The notes below the pieces were generated by a model. The model ran no database searches and was not told the DNA's origin. It worked only from the letters and a program-made list of their open reading frames with translations. Positions 1 to 9,270 of a stretch of DNA of 64,000 nucleotides are shown one piece after another. The stretch is from Rhizorhabdus phycosphaerae (GTDB lineage: Bacteria; Pseudomonadota; Alphaproteobacteria; Sphingomonadales; Sphingomonadaceae). The translations under genes and the position numbers were made by a program. The DNA is taken from NCBI RefSeq assembly GCF_011044255.1, contig NZ_CP049107.1, forward strand, positions 3,531,001-3,595,000, given 5' to 3'. Every line of letters begins with the position of its first letter. The stretch's first letter is position 1.

Positions 1-935
1 TTGGTCGGTGTCGCGTTGCTGCTGATATCGTAGACTAGGATGCGCGTGTTGTTGCGGGTCTGCTGATTGCTGCCATTAGTGTCCTGAACGGTCGCCGACT
101 GCTGGATCGTCACCAGCTTCTTGTTGTCCGGGGTCAGCGCCATCGCTTCGAGACCCTGATTGTTTCGCCGTCCGCTCTGGCCGGGCGTGGTGCTGTTGAA
201 GTTGATGGCTCCTGCGGTGCGGGGCAGCATCGCCGACACCGTCTGGATCGCGCCGATCTGCTTGCCGGTCGCATCGAAATAATAAATGCCGTCGGCATAT
301 TCGTCGGAGACGTAGAAAGTGCCGTTTGGCAGGAACGCGATCGCCTCTGCGTCGAGGGCGACCCGACCGGCGGCGGTTCCATCCGTCGCGACCGGATAGA
401 CGATTCCGTTGCGGGTCACCGTGTTCGCGCCGGGATCGCGACCCGTCATTTCCACGCCGAGCGTGTCCTTGAGGGTGAAGCCACCGGTGGGCGTGATGGT
501 AATCTGGTTCTGCGACGCCGTGGTCTGCGGCAGCGCGCCCGAGTTCGCCGCGAGCGGACGGAAGGTGATGTCGCTGGTGTGAACGCGGTTGCGATAGTCG
601 ATCGCGCCATCGAACGGTCCGCGGTCCGGCAGGGTGAAGATGCTGCCGCTGTAGCTACCGTCGGCGTTGCGGCCCCAGGTCGCCAGATTCAGCGCCATGC
701 CAGAGAAGCTGCCGAGCGTCTCGTTGCGGAAGTCGCGTGTGCTGGCGCTCAGCCGTCCTGCTCCCAACAGACCCTGATTGACGAAGGTCGTACCGTTGAG
801 CGTCGAACTAACCGCCCCGGCGGCGGTCGAGATATTTGCCGTGGTGAAGGCCTTCGACTGGGCAAAGCCAGGCGCCGCAACGGCAACGGCCAGAGCGAGC
901 AGTGATCCGCGTACAAGAATGGAATGATTGAGCAT
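1..935 (-). CDS. Esterase-like protein of the phytase-like family, exported (3' end beyond window)
   Basis: The reading frame stays open from an ATG at 935 to the left edge, about 311 codons, so the C-terminus is missing. The first 25 residues form a signal peptide ending in a typical Ala-x-Ala-type site (GFAQ). The body has stretches typical of the phytase-like / esterase-like beta-propeller family: a TLPDRGPFDG-type motif, a DAEAIAFLPNG strand followed by YVSDEYADGIYYF, and later NQGLEAMALTPDNK. Members are secreted or periplasmic and are predicted phosphoesterases or esterases; the substrate cannot be read from the sequence. It is divergent from the arylesterase gene at 1089 across about 150 bp. 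The family call is from motif memory, without alignment. Confidence 0.78.
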   Translation of the reverse strand, partial: MLNHSILVRGSLLALAVAVAAPGFAQSKAFTTANISTAAGAVSSTLNGTTFVNQGLLGAGRLSASTRDFRNETLGSFSGMALNLATWGRNADGSYSGSIFTLPDRGPFDGAIDYRNRVHTSDITFRPLAANSGALPQTTASQNQITITPTGGFTLKDTLGVEMTGRDPGANTVTRNGIVYPVATDGTAAGRVALDAEAIAFLPNGTFYVSDEYADGIYYFDATGKQIGAIQTVSAMLPRTAGAINFNSTTPGQSGRRNNQGLEAMALTPDNKKLVTIQQSATVQDTNGSNQQTRNNTRILVYDISSNATPT

Positions 936-1088
936 GATGTCCCCCCGGTTTGTGATCCACCCGGGCGGCTAGCCAGAAGCTGCGAATGATCGGCGGCATT
1001 TTCGTTACGGATTTGCGATGCCGCCCTATCCGGGCGCGCTTGCGCAAGCCCCATCGACAAATCGGTCGTCCGACCCGATATCAAGCAG

Positions 1089-1709
1089 ATGATGTTTTTT
1101 CGTGCCCTCGCTTTCCTCGCCCTCACAATGCTGCCGGCCGCCGCGCAGGCAGCCGACAAGCTGGTCATCGCCTTCGGTGACAGTCTTACTGCCGGCTACC
1201 GGCTGCCGCCGGGGCAGGGCTTCGCGCCACAGCTCGAAGCCGCGCTCCGACGCTCCGGGGTGGCCGCGCGCGTACAGAATGCGGGTGTCTCCGGCGACAC
1301 GACCGCCCAGGGCAAGGCGCGTCTCGCCTGGGTGTTGTCTGCTGCCAAGGTCAAGCCCGACCTGGTGATCGTCGAACTGGGCGCCAACGACATGCTGCGC
1401 GGGCTCGACCCCGAACGAGCGGAGGCCAATCTCGACGCGATCCTGGCCGAACTGTCGCGACGGCGAATCCGGGTGCTCCTGGCCGGCATGGTCGCGGCAC
1501 CCAATCTGGGGCCGGACTATGCCAAGCGCTTCAACCCGATCTATCGACGGCTGGCGACCAAGTACAAGGCCACCCTCTATCCGTTCTTTCTCGAGGGTGT
1601 AGTGGGGGATCGTTCGCTGCATATCGGCGATGCCATTCATCCGAACGCTCGCGGCGTAGCCGTAATCGTTCGGGGGATAGCGCCGCATGTCAAATCATTA
1701 CTGGGCTGA
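1089..1709 (+). CDS. Arylesterase / SGNH-hydrolase (TesA-like), exported
   Basis: This 206-residue protein is a GDSL/SGNH hydrolase. After a signal peptide (about residues 1-22) comes block I, FGDSLTAGY, with the nucleophile at Ser32. Block III is GANDMLRG near residue 100. Block V is DAIHPN, with catalytic Asp181 and His184. Length and motif spacing match the TesA family of periplasmic esterases / lysophospholipases, which hydrolyse aryl and acyl esters. Two consecutive ATGs occur at 1089 and 1092; the first is used here. Its left neighbour is divergent and the STAS gene follows closely downstream. Confidence 0.9.
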   Translation: MMFFRALAFLALTMLPAAAQAADKLVIAFGDSLTAGYRLPPGQGFAPQLEAALRRSGVAARVQNAGVSGDTTAQGKARLAWVLSAAKVKPDLVIVELGANDMLRGLDPERAEANLDAILAELSRRRIRVLLAGMVAAPNLGPDYAKRFNPIYRRLATKYKATLYPFFLEGVVGDRSLHIGDAIHPNARGVAVIVRGIAPHVKSLLG

Positions 1710-1778
1710 TCAGTGACGTTGCAGCCCGATCGTTCCGGCCCTAGGCTTGGATTCGCAACGGAGCGGGGGAGTGCTTCG

Positions 1779-2114
1779 ATGGAGTGGACCGCCGCAACTG
1801 TTGGCCAGCGGCTCGTGGCGACCCCACGGGGCGATATCGAAGACGGCGATCGCGATCTCTTTCTCGAACATCTGCGTCATGGCGTTGCGGAAGCCGTCGC
1901 CCGTTCGGTCCCGCTGATCATCGATCTGGCGGCTGTCGGCCATATGTCGGCATCCGTCCTGATGGCATTGACGATCGCGCGGAAGGATGCGGTCGCGGGT
2001 GGCATAAAGATCATCCTCGCGAGACCGGGGGCGGCCTTGCGGAAGATATTGGAGATCAGCCGCTATCAGCTCATCTTCGACATCATCGAGGATCCGAACG
2101 ACGGGGGAGAGTAG
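1779..2114 (+). CDS. STAS-domain protein (anti-sigma-factor-antagonist-like)
   Basis: A small protein of 111 residues if it starts at the ATG at 1779, which follows a GGGGGAG Shine-Dalgarno-like run. A GTG at 1713 would add 22 residues with no domain character. The pattern of an early strand, a central VPLIIDLAAVGHMSASVLMAL segment and a late helix fits a STAS domain. The usual Asp-Ser phosphorylation pair is replaced by HMSAS, so Ser in that loop is only a possible phosphosite. The downstream MBL gene begins 3 nt after the stop, so the two are almost certainly cotranscribed. Its partner is not identifiable from sequence. Confidence 0.65.
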   Translation: MEWTAATVGQRLVATPRGDIEDGDRDLFLEHLRHGVAEAVARSVPLIIDLAAVGHMSASVLMALTIARKDAVAGGIKIILARPGAALRKILEISRYQLIFDIIEDPNDGGE

Positions 2115-2117
2115 GCG

Positions 2118-3089
2118 TTGGGGGGGATGTTGGTCCGCTTTTGGGGAACGCGCGGCTCGCTGCCGGTGGCGCCCCGTGCCGGTGCGATCGAGGCGAAGAT
2201 CGTCAACGCGCTGATGCGGGCGCAGGGGCGGCGTTTCGCGGATGAGCGGGATGCGCGCCGGTTCGTAGCCGAGGAACTCAGTTTCGGCGAAGGCCGGACC
2301 TATGGCGGAGCGACAACCTGCCTGGAGCTGGAAGGCGCCGACGAAAGCTTCTTCGTCCTCGACATGGGGTCGGGGCTGCGCGAGCTGGGCAACGACGCCT
2401 TTCGCCGCTTCGGCCAGGGCCGGGCGCGCAAGTTCAACTTCTTCATGTCCCACCTGCACTGGGACCACATCATGGGCTTTCCTTTTTTTGGGCCCGCCTT
2501 CGATCCCGAAACGCAGATCGTCATCCATTCGGGCCATGCCGACTGCGAAGCTGCGCTGCGTCGCCAGCAGGAGGAGATCAGCTTCCCCGTCGCGTTCGAC
2601 TGGCTGCGCGCCAAGATTGAGTTTCGGGTGCTGACGCCCGGAGAGCGCTATTCGATCGACGGCATCGACGTCGAGCTGATGCCGCAGGACCATAGCCATG
2701 TCTCCTATGCCTGGAAATTCCAGCGCGACGGCAAGACCTTCGTCTTCTCGACCGATGCCGAGCACCGGATGGACGACCTCGACGATCAGCGCGCGTTCGA
2801 GACCTTCTTTCGCGATGCCGATCTGGTGGTGTGCGATACGATGTACTCGCTCGCGGAGAGCATCACGCTCAAGGCCGACTGGGGCCACTCGTCGAACGTG
2901 ATGGCGGTGAATCTCTGCCACGGGGCAGGGGCCCGAAAGCTCGCTCTGTTCCATCATGAGCCGACCAGCAACGACGCCGATATCGACGCTCTGCTGGCCG
3001 AGACGATCCAATATGAGGCGCTCAGCCGCAAGGACCGCCAGCCCCTCGAGGTCGTCTGCTCCTACGACAGCCTCGAACTGGCGGTCTGA
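2118..3089 (+). CDS. Metallo-beta-lactamase-fold hydrolase (phosphodiesterase-like)
   Basis: The protein has 323 residues from TTG 2118, or 320 from ATG 2127; the ATG gives the conserved RFWGTRGS opening, but GGGGGAGA is better spaced for the TTG. The metal-binding motif is HLHWDH at about residues 112-117. Later ligands are likely in the QDHSHVSY and FSTDAE segments and in a final HHEP. The FWGTRGS start and YGGATTCLEL strand resemble MBL proteins related to cyclic-nucleotide phosphodiesterases and PhnP-like enzymes. Compared with the usual form, about 40 extra residues lie between GTRGS and YGG. The substrate is unknown. It is coupled to the STAS gene. Confidence 0.85.
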   Translation: MGGMLVRFWGTRGSLPVAPRAGAIEAKIVNALMRAQGRRFADERDARRFVAEELSFGEGRTYGGATTCLELEGADESFFVLDMGSGLRELGNDAFRRFGQGRARKFNFFMSHLHWDHIMGFPFFGPAFDPETQIVIHSGHADCEAALRRQQEEISFPVAFDWLRAKIEFRVLTPGERYSIDGIDVELMPQDHSHVSYAWKFQRDGKTFVFSTDAEHRMDDLDDQRAFETFFRDADLVVCDTMYSLAESITLKADWGHSSNVMAVNLCHGAGARKLALFHHEPTSNDADIDALLAETIQYEALSRKDRQPLEVVCSYDSLELAV

Positions 3090-3141
3090 CCCGCGTCCGC
3101 AATGCCTCGACAGCCGGTGGTGGCGCGGATAGATCCGCGCG

Positions 3142-4062
3142 ATGCACGGCTGGATCATCATCGACAAGCCCGTCGGACCGGGGTCGACCCAGATCGTCTC
3201 CGCGGTCAAGCGCGCGCTGCGCACCGGCGGATATGGCAAGTATAAGGTCGGTCATGGCGGCACGCTTGACCCGCTGGCGTCCGGCGTACTGCCGATAGCC
3301 CTGGGGGAGGCGACCAAGCTATCCGGGCGCATGCTCGATGCGGACAAGGCCTATGAATTCACCATCGGCTTTGGCGTGCAGACCGATACGCTGGACGCCG
3401 AGGGCGTGGCCGTAGAAACCAGCGACGCGCGCCCGACGCGTGCGGATCTCGAGGCGGTCCTCGATCGGTTTCGGGGAGCGATCGACCAGGTGCCGCCGGT
3501 CTATTCCGCGCTGAAGGTCGATGGCGAGCGCGCCTATGATCGTGCGCGGGCTGGCGAAGCCGTCGAGATGAAGATGCGAGCGGTGACGATCCACCGGCTG
3601 GAACTTGTTTCGGCCGCTCCAATCGGCGAAGGGGACGGCCTGGCCGAGGCGACCTTCTCCTGCGCCGTGTCCAAGGGAACCTATGTCCGCAGCCTTGCGC
3701 GGGATATAGCGCAGGCTGCCGGAACCGTGGGGCATGTGACGATGCTGCGCCGCACCAAGGCGGGGCCGTTCACGCTGACCCAGGCGATTCCACTGGACAA
3801 ACTGGAGGAACTTGCTAAGGGCCGGCACCTTGAACAGATACTCTTGCCGCTGACGGCGGGGCTGGACGACATCCCGGCTCTACCCGTCACCCCCGATCAG
3901 GCAAGGGCGCTCCGCGAGGGGCGCAAATTGGTCGGGATCGCCGCACCTTCCGGCCTTAGTCTTGCGATCGACGGTGATATGCCGGTGGCGCTCGTCGAGG
4001 TCGAGGACCGAGAGGTCCGCGTGGTGCGGGGTTTCAATCTGATGTCGAAGGAAGAGAAATGA
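3142..4062 (+). CDS. truB: tRNA pseudouridine(55) synthase TruB
   Basis: A 306-residue cytoplasmic enzyme that converts uridine 55 of the tRNA T-arm to pseudouridine. The N-terminus [14 protein letters not shown] and the catalytic block [13 protein letters not shown], with nucleophile Asp43, are diagnostic. [10 protein letters not shown] near residue 180 is the later conserved RNA-contact block. Length is normal for the family. The stop overlaps the rpsO start in an ATGA arrangement, so truB and rpsO are translationally coupled, and pnp follows. Unlike in many proteobacteria, rbfA is not directly upstream but lies about 9 kb away. Confidence 0.97.
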   Translation: MHGWIIIDKPVGPGSTQIVSAVKRALRTGGYGKYKVGHGGTLDPLASGVLPIALGEATKLSGRMLDADKAYEFTIGFGVQTDTLDAEGVAVETSDARPTRADLEAVLDRFRGAIDQVPPVYSALKVDGERAYDRARAGEAVEMKMRAVTIHRLELVSAAPIGEGDGLAEATFSCAVSKGTYVRSLARDIAQAAGTVGHVTMLRRTKAGPFTLTQAIPLDKLEELAKGRHLEQILLPLTAGLDDIPALPVTPDQARALREGRKLVGIAAPSGLSLAIDGDMPVALVEVEDREVRVVRGFNLMSKEEK

Positions 4063-4328
4063 CCGTTACCGCCGAGCGCAAGACCGCCATCATCGCCGAC
4101 AATGCCCGTGCAGATGGCGACACCGGCAGCCCCGAGGTCCAGATCGCGATCCTGACCGAGCGGATCACCAACCTGACCGAGCATTTCAAGACCCACGCGA
4201 AGGACAACCACTCGCGCCGCGGTCTGCTGATGCTGGTCAACAAGCGCCGCAGCCTTCTCGACTATCTCAAGCGGAAGGACGTCGACCGGTACACTGCCCT
4301 CATCGGCAAGCTGAACCTGCGCAAGTAA
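4059..4328 (+). CDS. rpsO: 30S ribosomal protein S15
   Basis: An 89-residue protein, the usual length of S15, which binds 16S rRNA and bridges to the 50S subunit. [16 protein letters not shown] and [20 protein letters not shown] are characteristic. The ATG overlaps the truB stop. A GC-rich hairpin follows at 4340-4364, and pnp begins about 200 bp further on, the standard rpsO-pnp order. In other bacteria S15 represses its own translation; no such element is evident here because the start lies inside truB. Confidence 0.98.
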   Translation: MTVTAERKTAIIADNARADGDTGSPEVQIAILTERITNLTEHFKTHAKDNHSRRGLLMLVNKRRSLLDYLKRKDVDRYTALIGKLNLRK

Positions 4329-4339
4329 GCAAGTTTCGG

Positions 4340-4364
4340 AACGGCCCCGGTCTCCGGGGCCGTT
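4340..4364 (+). terminator. Hairpin after rpsO (attenuator or partial terminator)
   Basis: Arms of 11 bp, perfectly paired (4340-4350 with 4354-4364), enclose a 3-nt loop. The tract that follows is CTCATT rather than a run of T, so termination may be incomplete and allow read-through to pnp. In Escherichia coli this region also holds the RNase III site that controls pnp; whether that applies here is unknown. Confidence 0.6.
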
Positions 4365-4525
4365 CTCATTCCGGCCAGGAACAATTCGGTTCCGGGCAGG
4401 ACGGCGGGCAGACGATCCCGCCATGGCAGGCCGAAGGAGGCCTGCCCTTCGGGTGACGCGGAGCAGGGCTCCGGTCGCCCTCATAGGCCCCGGGCGCATA
4501 GGGCGTTCGGAGACAAGGAAGCCAG

Positions 4526-6844
4526 ATGTTCGATACGAAGAAAGTTGAAATCCAGTGGGGCGGCCAGACCCTCACGCTGGAAACGGGCCGCGTTGCCCGC
4601 CAGGCTGACGGCGCGGTGCTCGCGACCCTCGGCGAAACCGTCGTCCTCTGCGCCGTGACTGCGGCGCGCAGCGTCAAGGAAGGGCAGGACTTCTTCCCAC
4701 TGACCGTTCATTATCAGGAGAAGTACTTCTCGTCGGGTCGCATTCCCGGCGGCTTCTTCAAGCGCGAGCGTGGCGCGACCGAGAAGGAGACGTTGGTCTC
4801 CCGTCTGATCGACCGCCCGATCCGTCCGCTGTTCCCGGAAGGCTTCTACAACGAGATCAACGTCATCGCTCAGGTGCTGAGCTATGACGGCGAGAACGAG
4901 CCCGACATCCTCGCGATGATCGCTGCCTCGGCCGCCCTCACCATCTCGGGTGTTCCGTTCATGGGCCCGATCGGCGCTGCCCGCGTCGGCTACAAGGATG
5001 GCGAATATCTGCTGAACCCGACCGACACGCAGGTCGCCGAGGGCGAACTCGACCTGGTCGTTGCCGGCACCTACGACGCCGTCATGATGGTCGAATCCGA
5101 AGCCAAGGAGCTTTCGGAAGAAGTCATGCTGGGCGCGGTCATGTTCGCACACAAGGCGTCCCAGGACGTCATCAAGGCGATCATCAAGCTGGCCGAGAAG
5201 TCGGCCAAGGATCCCTGGGAAATGGCTCCGCAGGCCGATCTCTCGGCTGCCAAGACCAAGCTCAAGAAGCTGATCGGCAAGGATATCGAGGCGGCCTACA
5301 AGCTGACCAACAAGTCCGAGCGCTCGAACGCGCTGAACCTGGCGCGCGCCAAGGCTAAGGAAGCTTTCGCAGAGGCGACCCCGCAGGACCAGATGGCGGC
5401 GATGAAGCTCGTCAAGAAGCTGGAAGCCGAGATCGTCCGTACCGCGATCCTCAAGGAAGGTCGCCGCATCGACGGCCGCGACACCAAGACGGTCCGTCCG
5501 ATCGTTGCGGAAGCGCATTTCCTGCCGCGCGCCCACGGTTCGGCGCTGTTCACCCGCGGCGAGACCCAGACCATCGCGACCTGCACCCTCGGCACCAAGG
5601 ATGCCGAGCAGATGATCGATGGCCTGAACGGGCTGCGCTACGAGCATTTCATGCTGCACTACAACTTCCCGCCCTATTCGGTCGGTGAAGTCGGTCGCTT
5701 CGGTGCGCCGGGTCGTCGCGAAGTCGGCCATGGCAAGCTGGCATGGCGTGCACTGCACGGCGTGCTGCCGACCAAGGAGGAGTTCCCCTACACCATCCGT
5801 CTGACCTCGGACATCACCGAGTCCAACGGATCCTCGTCGATGGCGACGGTGTGCGGCGGCAGCCTCGCGATGATGGATGCCGGCGTGCCGATCAAGCGCC
5901 CGGTCTCTGGCATCGCCATGGGCCTGATCCTGGAAGGCAAGGATTTCGCGGTTCTCAGCGACATCCTGGGCGACGAAGATCATCTCGGCGACATGGACTT
6001 CAAGGTTGCGGGCACGTCCGAAGGCATCACCACGATGCAGATGGACATCAAGATCGCCGGCATCACCGAGGAGATCTTCACGGCCGCGCTGCATCAGGCG
6101 AAGGAAGGTCGCGCCCATATCCTGGGCGAGATGGCCAAGGCGCTCGATCATAGCCGGACCGAACTGTCGGCGCATGCGCCGCGGATCGAGACGATGTCGG
6201 TTCCCAAGGAGAAGATCCGCGACATCATCGGTACCGGCGGCAAGATCATCCGTGAGATCGTCGCCACCACCGGTGCGAAGGTCGACATCGACGATGACGG
6301 CACGGTCAAGATCTCGTCGTCCGACATCGCCCAGATCGAAGCCGCCAAGAACTGGATCATCGGCATCGTCGCCGAGGCCGAAGTCGGCAAGATCTACAAC
6401 GGCAAGGTCGTCAATCTCGTCGATTTCGGCGCGTTCGTGAACTTCATGGGCGGCAAGGACGGTCTCGTCCACGTCTCCGAGATCAAGAACGAGCGCGTCG
6501 AAAAGGTCGCCGACGTCCTGTCCGAAGGCCAGGAGGTCAAGGTAAAGGTTCTTGAGATCGACAATCGCGGCAAGGTTCGCCTGTCGATGCGCGTCGTCGA
6601 CCAGGAGACCGGCGAGGAACTGCCCGACACGCGTCCGCCGCGTGAAGAGCGTCCGCGTGGCGAACGCAGCGACCGCGGTGATCGCGGCGATCGTGGGCCG
6701 CGCCGTGACGGCGACCGTCGTCGCGAAGGCGGCGGCGATCGTGGCCCGCGTCGCGACCGTCCCCGCCGTGAGCGGTCGGAAGGTGGCAGCGAGGGCGGTG
6801 ATCCCGAGTTCGCGCCGGCGTTCCTTACCCGCGACGACGACTGA
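4526..6844 (+). CDS. pnp: Polyribonucleotide nucleotidyltransferase (PNPase)
   Basis: A 772-residue 3'-5' phosphorolytic exoribonuclease. Two RNase PH domains (about residues 10-230 and 310-545) flank an alpha-helical linker. A KH domain with [15 protein letters not shown] lies near residue 565 and an S1 domain near 622-695. The second RNase PH core holds the active site ([15 protein letters not shown]). The final 75 residues are an Arg/Gly/Asp-rich low-complexity tail with DRGDRGDRG, longer than in enterobacteria. RNase E in the same window carries a C-terminal tail of the type that docks PNPase in Caulobacter. A strong terminator follows. Confidence 0.98.
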   Translation: MFDTKKVEIQWGGQTLTLETGRVARQADGAVLATLGETVVLCAVTAARSVKEGQDFFPLTVHYQEKYFSSGRIPGGFFKRERGATEKETLVSRLIDRPIRPLFPEGFYNEINVIAQVLSYDGENEPDILAMIAASAALTISGVPFMGPIGAARVGYKDGEYLLNPTDTQVAEGELDLVVAGTYDAVMMVESEAKELSEEVMLGAVMFAHKASQDVIKAIIKLAEKSAKDPWEMAPQADLSAAKTKLKKLIGKDIEAAYKLTNKSERSNALNLARAKAKEAFAEATPQDQMAAMKLVKKLEAEIVRTAILKEGRRIDGRDTKTVRPIVAEAHFLPRAHGSALFTRGETQTIATCTLGTKDAEQMIDGLNGLRYEHFMLHYNFPPYSVGEVGRFGAPGRREVGHGKLAWRALHGVLPTKEEFPYTIRLTSDITESNGSSSMATVCGGSLAMMDAGVPIKRPVSGIAMGLILEGKDFAVLSDILGDEDHLGDMDFKVAGTSEGITTMQMDIKIAGITEEIFTAALHQAKEGRAHILGEMAKALDHSRTELSAHAPRIETMSVPKEKIRDIIGTGGKIIREIVATTGAKVDIDDDGTVKISSSDIAQIEAAKNWIIGIVAEAEVGKIYNGKVVNLVDFGAFVNFMGGKDGLVHVSEIKNERVEKVADVLSEGQEVKVKVLEIDNRGKVRLSMRVVDQETGEELPDTRPPREERPRGERSDRGDRGDRGPRRDGDRRREGGGDRGPRRDRPRRERSEGGSEGGDPEFAPAFLTRDDD

Positions 6845-6870
6845 TCGTCCGCATAACGCAAAACGGGAAG

Positions 6871-6895
6871 GGGGAGCCTTGCGGCTCCCCTTTTT
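6871..6895 (+). terminator. Rho-independent terminator after pnp
   Basis: A perfect 8-bp GC-rich stem (6871-6878 with 6883-6890), a 4-nt loop and five T residues lie 27 nt after the pnp stop. Confidence 0.92.
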
Positions 6896-6981
6896 CGTTG
6901 GCTCACCGACGTATCGGGAGCGACTATGATCGCATGTTGCCCCGCAGCGTCGATTGCGCTTAGTAGCTAGGGACGATTTCG

Positions 6982-8016
6982 GTGGAGAAATGGCCTTTGA
7001 AGGACGAACAGACGTCCTTTCTTGAACGCTTGCCACTCGGCCGGAAGCGGCCGGGGCTGCGCTATGGAGCGACGCTGGTCATCTGCGCGGTCTGTTTTGC
7101 GGTACGCGCCCTTGCCGATCCTGTGATGCCGGCCGGCTATCCTTTCGTCACCTTCTTCCCCGGCGTCATTCTCTCGACCTTCCTGTTCGGTGTCGGCCCC
7201 GGAGCGCTGGCCGCCGTGCTGTGCGGCATCATATCCTGGTATTGCTTCATTCCGCCGGCCTTCTCCGTCAAGTTCACGGGCGGGGTGATGTTCGCGATGG
7301 CCTTCTATGCGCTGGTCGTGCTGATCGACGTTGCCCTGATCGACTGGCTGCAGCGGATGAATCGGCGGCTCGCCTTTGAGCGGGAGCGAAGCCGGCGTCT
7401 CGCGGAACGGGGAGAAGTCTTGTTTCGCGAACTGCAGCACCGCGTCTCGAACAATCTTCAGGTCGTCAGCGGGCTGATCGCCCTGCAAAAGAAAAGCGTG
7501 ACCGATGGCGCGGCCCGGGCCGCGCTCGAGGAGGCGTCGCGACGCCTCGGCCTGATCGGCCGCATCCATCGGCAGCTCTACGATCCGCAGGGCGACCAGC
7601 TGCACATCCGCGATTTTCTCGACCAGTTGGGCCCGCATCTGATCGATGCCAGCGGCAAGCCGGGGATACGCTGCCACGTCGCGGTCGAGGAGGATTTCGC
7701 CCTGTCTCCCGACGCGGCGGTTCCGATGGCGCTGATCGTCGCGGAAGCGGTAAGCAACGCGATCGAACATGGCTTCGGCGATCGTGACGAAGGCCAGGTC
7801 GACATATCTGCGCTGCGGGCGGCGGACGGCATGCTCGAGGTGCGCGTGACCGATGATGGGGCGGGCCTGCCCGAGGGTTTCCGGCTCGACCAGACCAACA
7901 GCCTGGGGCTGAAGCTCGCCCAGGCACTCGCCCGCCAGCTCGGCGGAAGCTTCGACCTGACCGCCGGTCATGTGACGACAGCGCTGCTGAAGCTGCCCGA
8001 AACCGAAGCGGCCTGA
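6982..8016 (+). CDS. Membrane sensor histidine kinase, HisKA_2 / HWE-like (DUF4118 sensor)
   Basis: 344 residues from GTG 6982. The N-terminal third holds about four membrane helices (residues 30-125) of DUF4118 type, as in the KdpD membrane part. The H-box FRELQHRVSNNLQ has its phosphorylatable His at 153 and resembles HisKA_2 kinases rather than the classical HisKA type. The ATPase domain has an N-box with EAVSNAIEHGF and a G-box DDGAGLPEGF. No response regulator adjoins it, so it is an orphan. In alphaproteobacteria, kinases of this class often feed the PhyR/EcfG general stress pathway; assigning this one to it is inference. Confidence 0.88.
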   Translation: MEKWPLKDEQTSFLERLPLGRKRPGLRYGATLVICAVCFAVRALADPVMPAGYPFVTFFPGVILSTFLFGVGPGALAAVLCGIISWYCFIPPAFSVKFTGGVMFAMAFYALVVLIDVALIDWLQRMNRRLAFERERSRRLAERGEVLFRELQHRVSNNLQVVSGLIALQKKSVTDGAARAALEEASRRLGLIGRIHRQLYDPQGDQLHIRDFLDQLGPHLIDASGKPGIRCHVAVEEDFALSPDAAVPMALIVAEAVSNAIEHGFGDRDEGQVDISALRAADGMLEVRVTDDGAGLPEGFRLDQTNSLGLKLAQALARQLGGSFDLTAGHVTTALLKLPETEAA

Positions 8017-8074
8017 CCTCGGACGTGCGGCTGCGGTGCGCAGTCGGACAGTCCCGTTGCCTGAGAGCAGTCGC

Positions 8075-9268
8075 TCAGCTTGCCTCGGCGATGGCGCCCG
8101 GCGTCAATATGATTGCCATGATGATGAGCGCGACGGCGACATAGGCCCACAGGCCCATGCCCGACCAGGCGAGCCTTGTGGCGCTCGCTTCCGCTCGATC
8201 CGCCTTCTGTACGCGCTTGGCGTATATGATGGTGCCCGTTACCGAGAGTGCGGTCATCATCAGGCCGAAGATGAACCAGATAGCCTTGGTGGCCAGCCCA
8301 CCGAATGTTCCAAAATGCAGCGGATCGGCCATTTCCGAAACGCGCTGATGTACGGAGAGATCACGACCGTCGAGCTCGGCCAGAATTGCGCCGCTGTTAG
8401 GATCGAGCACCAGCCCGTTGGCGCGATCGCGGACCAGCCAGGCCTGGTCCTGGCCGAGCAGGATCACGCCGTTCTCCCTGGTAAAGCGGATCTCCCGAAT
8501 ATCGAGTGTAGGGCGGGCCTGCTGGCCAATATGAACCAGATGGTCTAGCGCGCGCCCTGTCGGAGGGCGAGTTGAGGCGCCCTGTGCGATTTCGGGAAGC
8601 TTCGGGACGGCGGCGTTGCCGCCAAGCGTTTCCACCAAGTACCACAATCCGGTCAGCGAGATGAGCGCGACGAACCACAGGGACCATAAGCCTGCCAGTC
8701 GGTGAAGGTCGCCGTTCAAGCGCCGCGTGTCCCCGCGGCGCGGCATGCGCAGAAAGCCGCGCCACCATTTCTTATAGGTTATGGTTCCGGTGACGAGCGA
8801 CGCCAGCAGCAGCAGCGCCAGCGAACTGACGATGGGAATTCCAATCCGTGTCGGCAGCATGAGATGGCGGTGGAGCTGCCGCAGGAAGCGGTGAACGTTC
8901 GCCCATCCGTGCGTGCCGGTCACCCTGGCGGTCCAGGGATCGAGATAGACCCTGCGCGGGCTGCCCTTGCCGACTTCGACCCAGGCCTCTGCGGCAAACC
9001 AAGGGTCGATCGGCGCATATAGGATCTGGAGGCGCCCGGACGGTTCGGCAGCTGCTGCGGCCTCGGCAAGTGCACCCCAGCTCGCGACGGGACGCTCTTG
9101 GACTTGGACACGCATCGCCGGTGTAACCAGCCAGTCGAGCTCATGGGCGAAGACGGCGATCGTTCCCGTGGCGAGGATGAAGGTCATGAAGATGGACAGC
9201 TTCAATCCTGCCCAGCTGTGGACCCGCCACCATAGCGATCTGGGCTTTTGCGTGCGCGACTGCTCCAC
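8075..9268 (-). CDS. PepSY-associated transmembrane protein (iron-siderophore reductase-like)
   Basis: This 397-residue inner-membrane protein has an N-terminal helix (residues about 20-42), a periplasmic PepSY region, and further helices near 140-165, 195-215 and at the C-terminus (about 330-390). The start RVHSWAGLKLSIFMTFILATG is typical of PepSY_TM (PiuB-like) proteins, some of which reduce imported ferri-siderophores. The gene begins 2 nt after the end of the TonB-dependent receptor gene on the same strand, so both form one iron-uptake operon. The exact redox role is inferred from family and context. Confidence 0.88.
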   Translation of the reverse strand: MEQSRTQKPRSLWWRVHSWAGLKLSIFMTFILATGTIAVFAHELDWLVTPAMRVQVQERPVASWGALAEAAAAAEPSGRLQILYAPIDPWFAAEAWVEVGKGSPRRVYLDPWTARVTGTHGWANVHRFLRQLHRHLMLPTRIGIPIVSSLALLLLASLVTGTITYKKWWRGFLRMPRRGDTRRLNGDLHRLAGLWSLWFVALISLTGLWYLVETLGGNAAVPKLPEIAQGASTRPPTGRALDHLVHIGQQARPTLDIREIRFTRENGVILLGQDQAWLVRDRANGLVLDPNSGAILAELDGRDLSVHQRVSEMADPLHFGTFGGLATKAIWFIFGLMMTALSVTGTIIYAKRVQKADRAEASATRLAWSGMGLWAYVAVALIIMAIILTPGAIAEAS

Positions 9269-9270
9269 GG

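Noticed and set aside
4339-4364. GGAAC-N18-CGTT resemblance to an EcfG stress promoter
   Set aside because: The match is formed by the two arms of the post-rpsO hairpin and the spacing is too long.
4481-7036. 851-codon open frame on the minus strand across pnp
   Set aside because: It is the antisense shadow of pnp, which is unmistakable on the plus strand; its product is a low-complexity Asp/Leu/Arg/Gly sequence with no domain.
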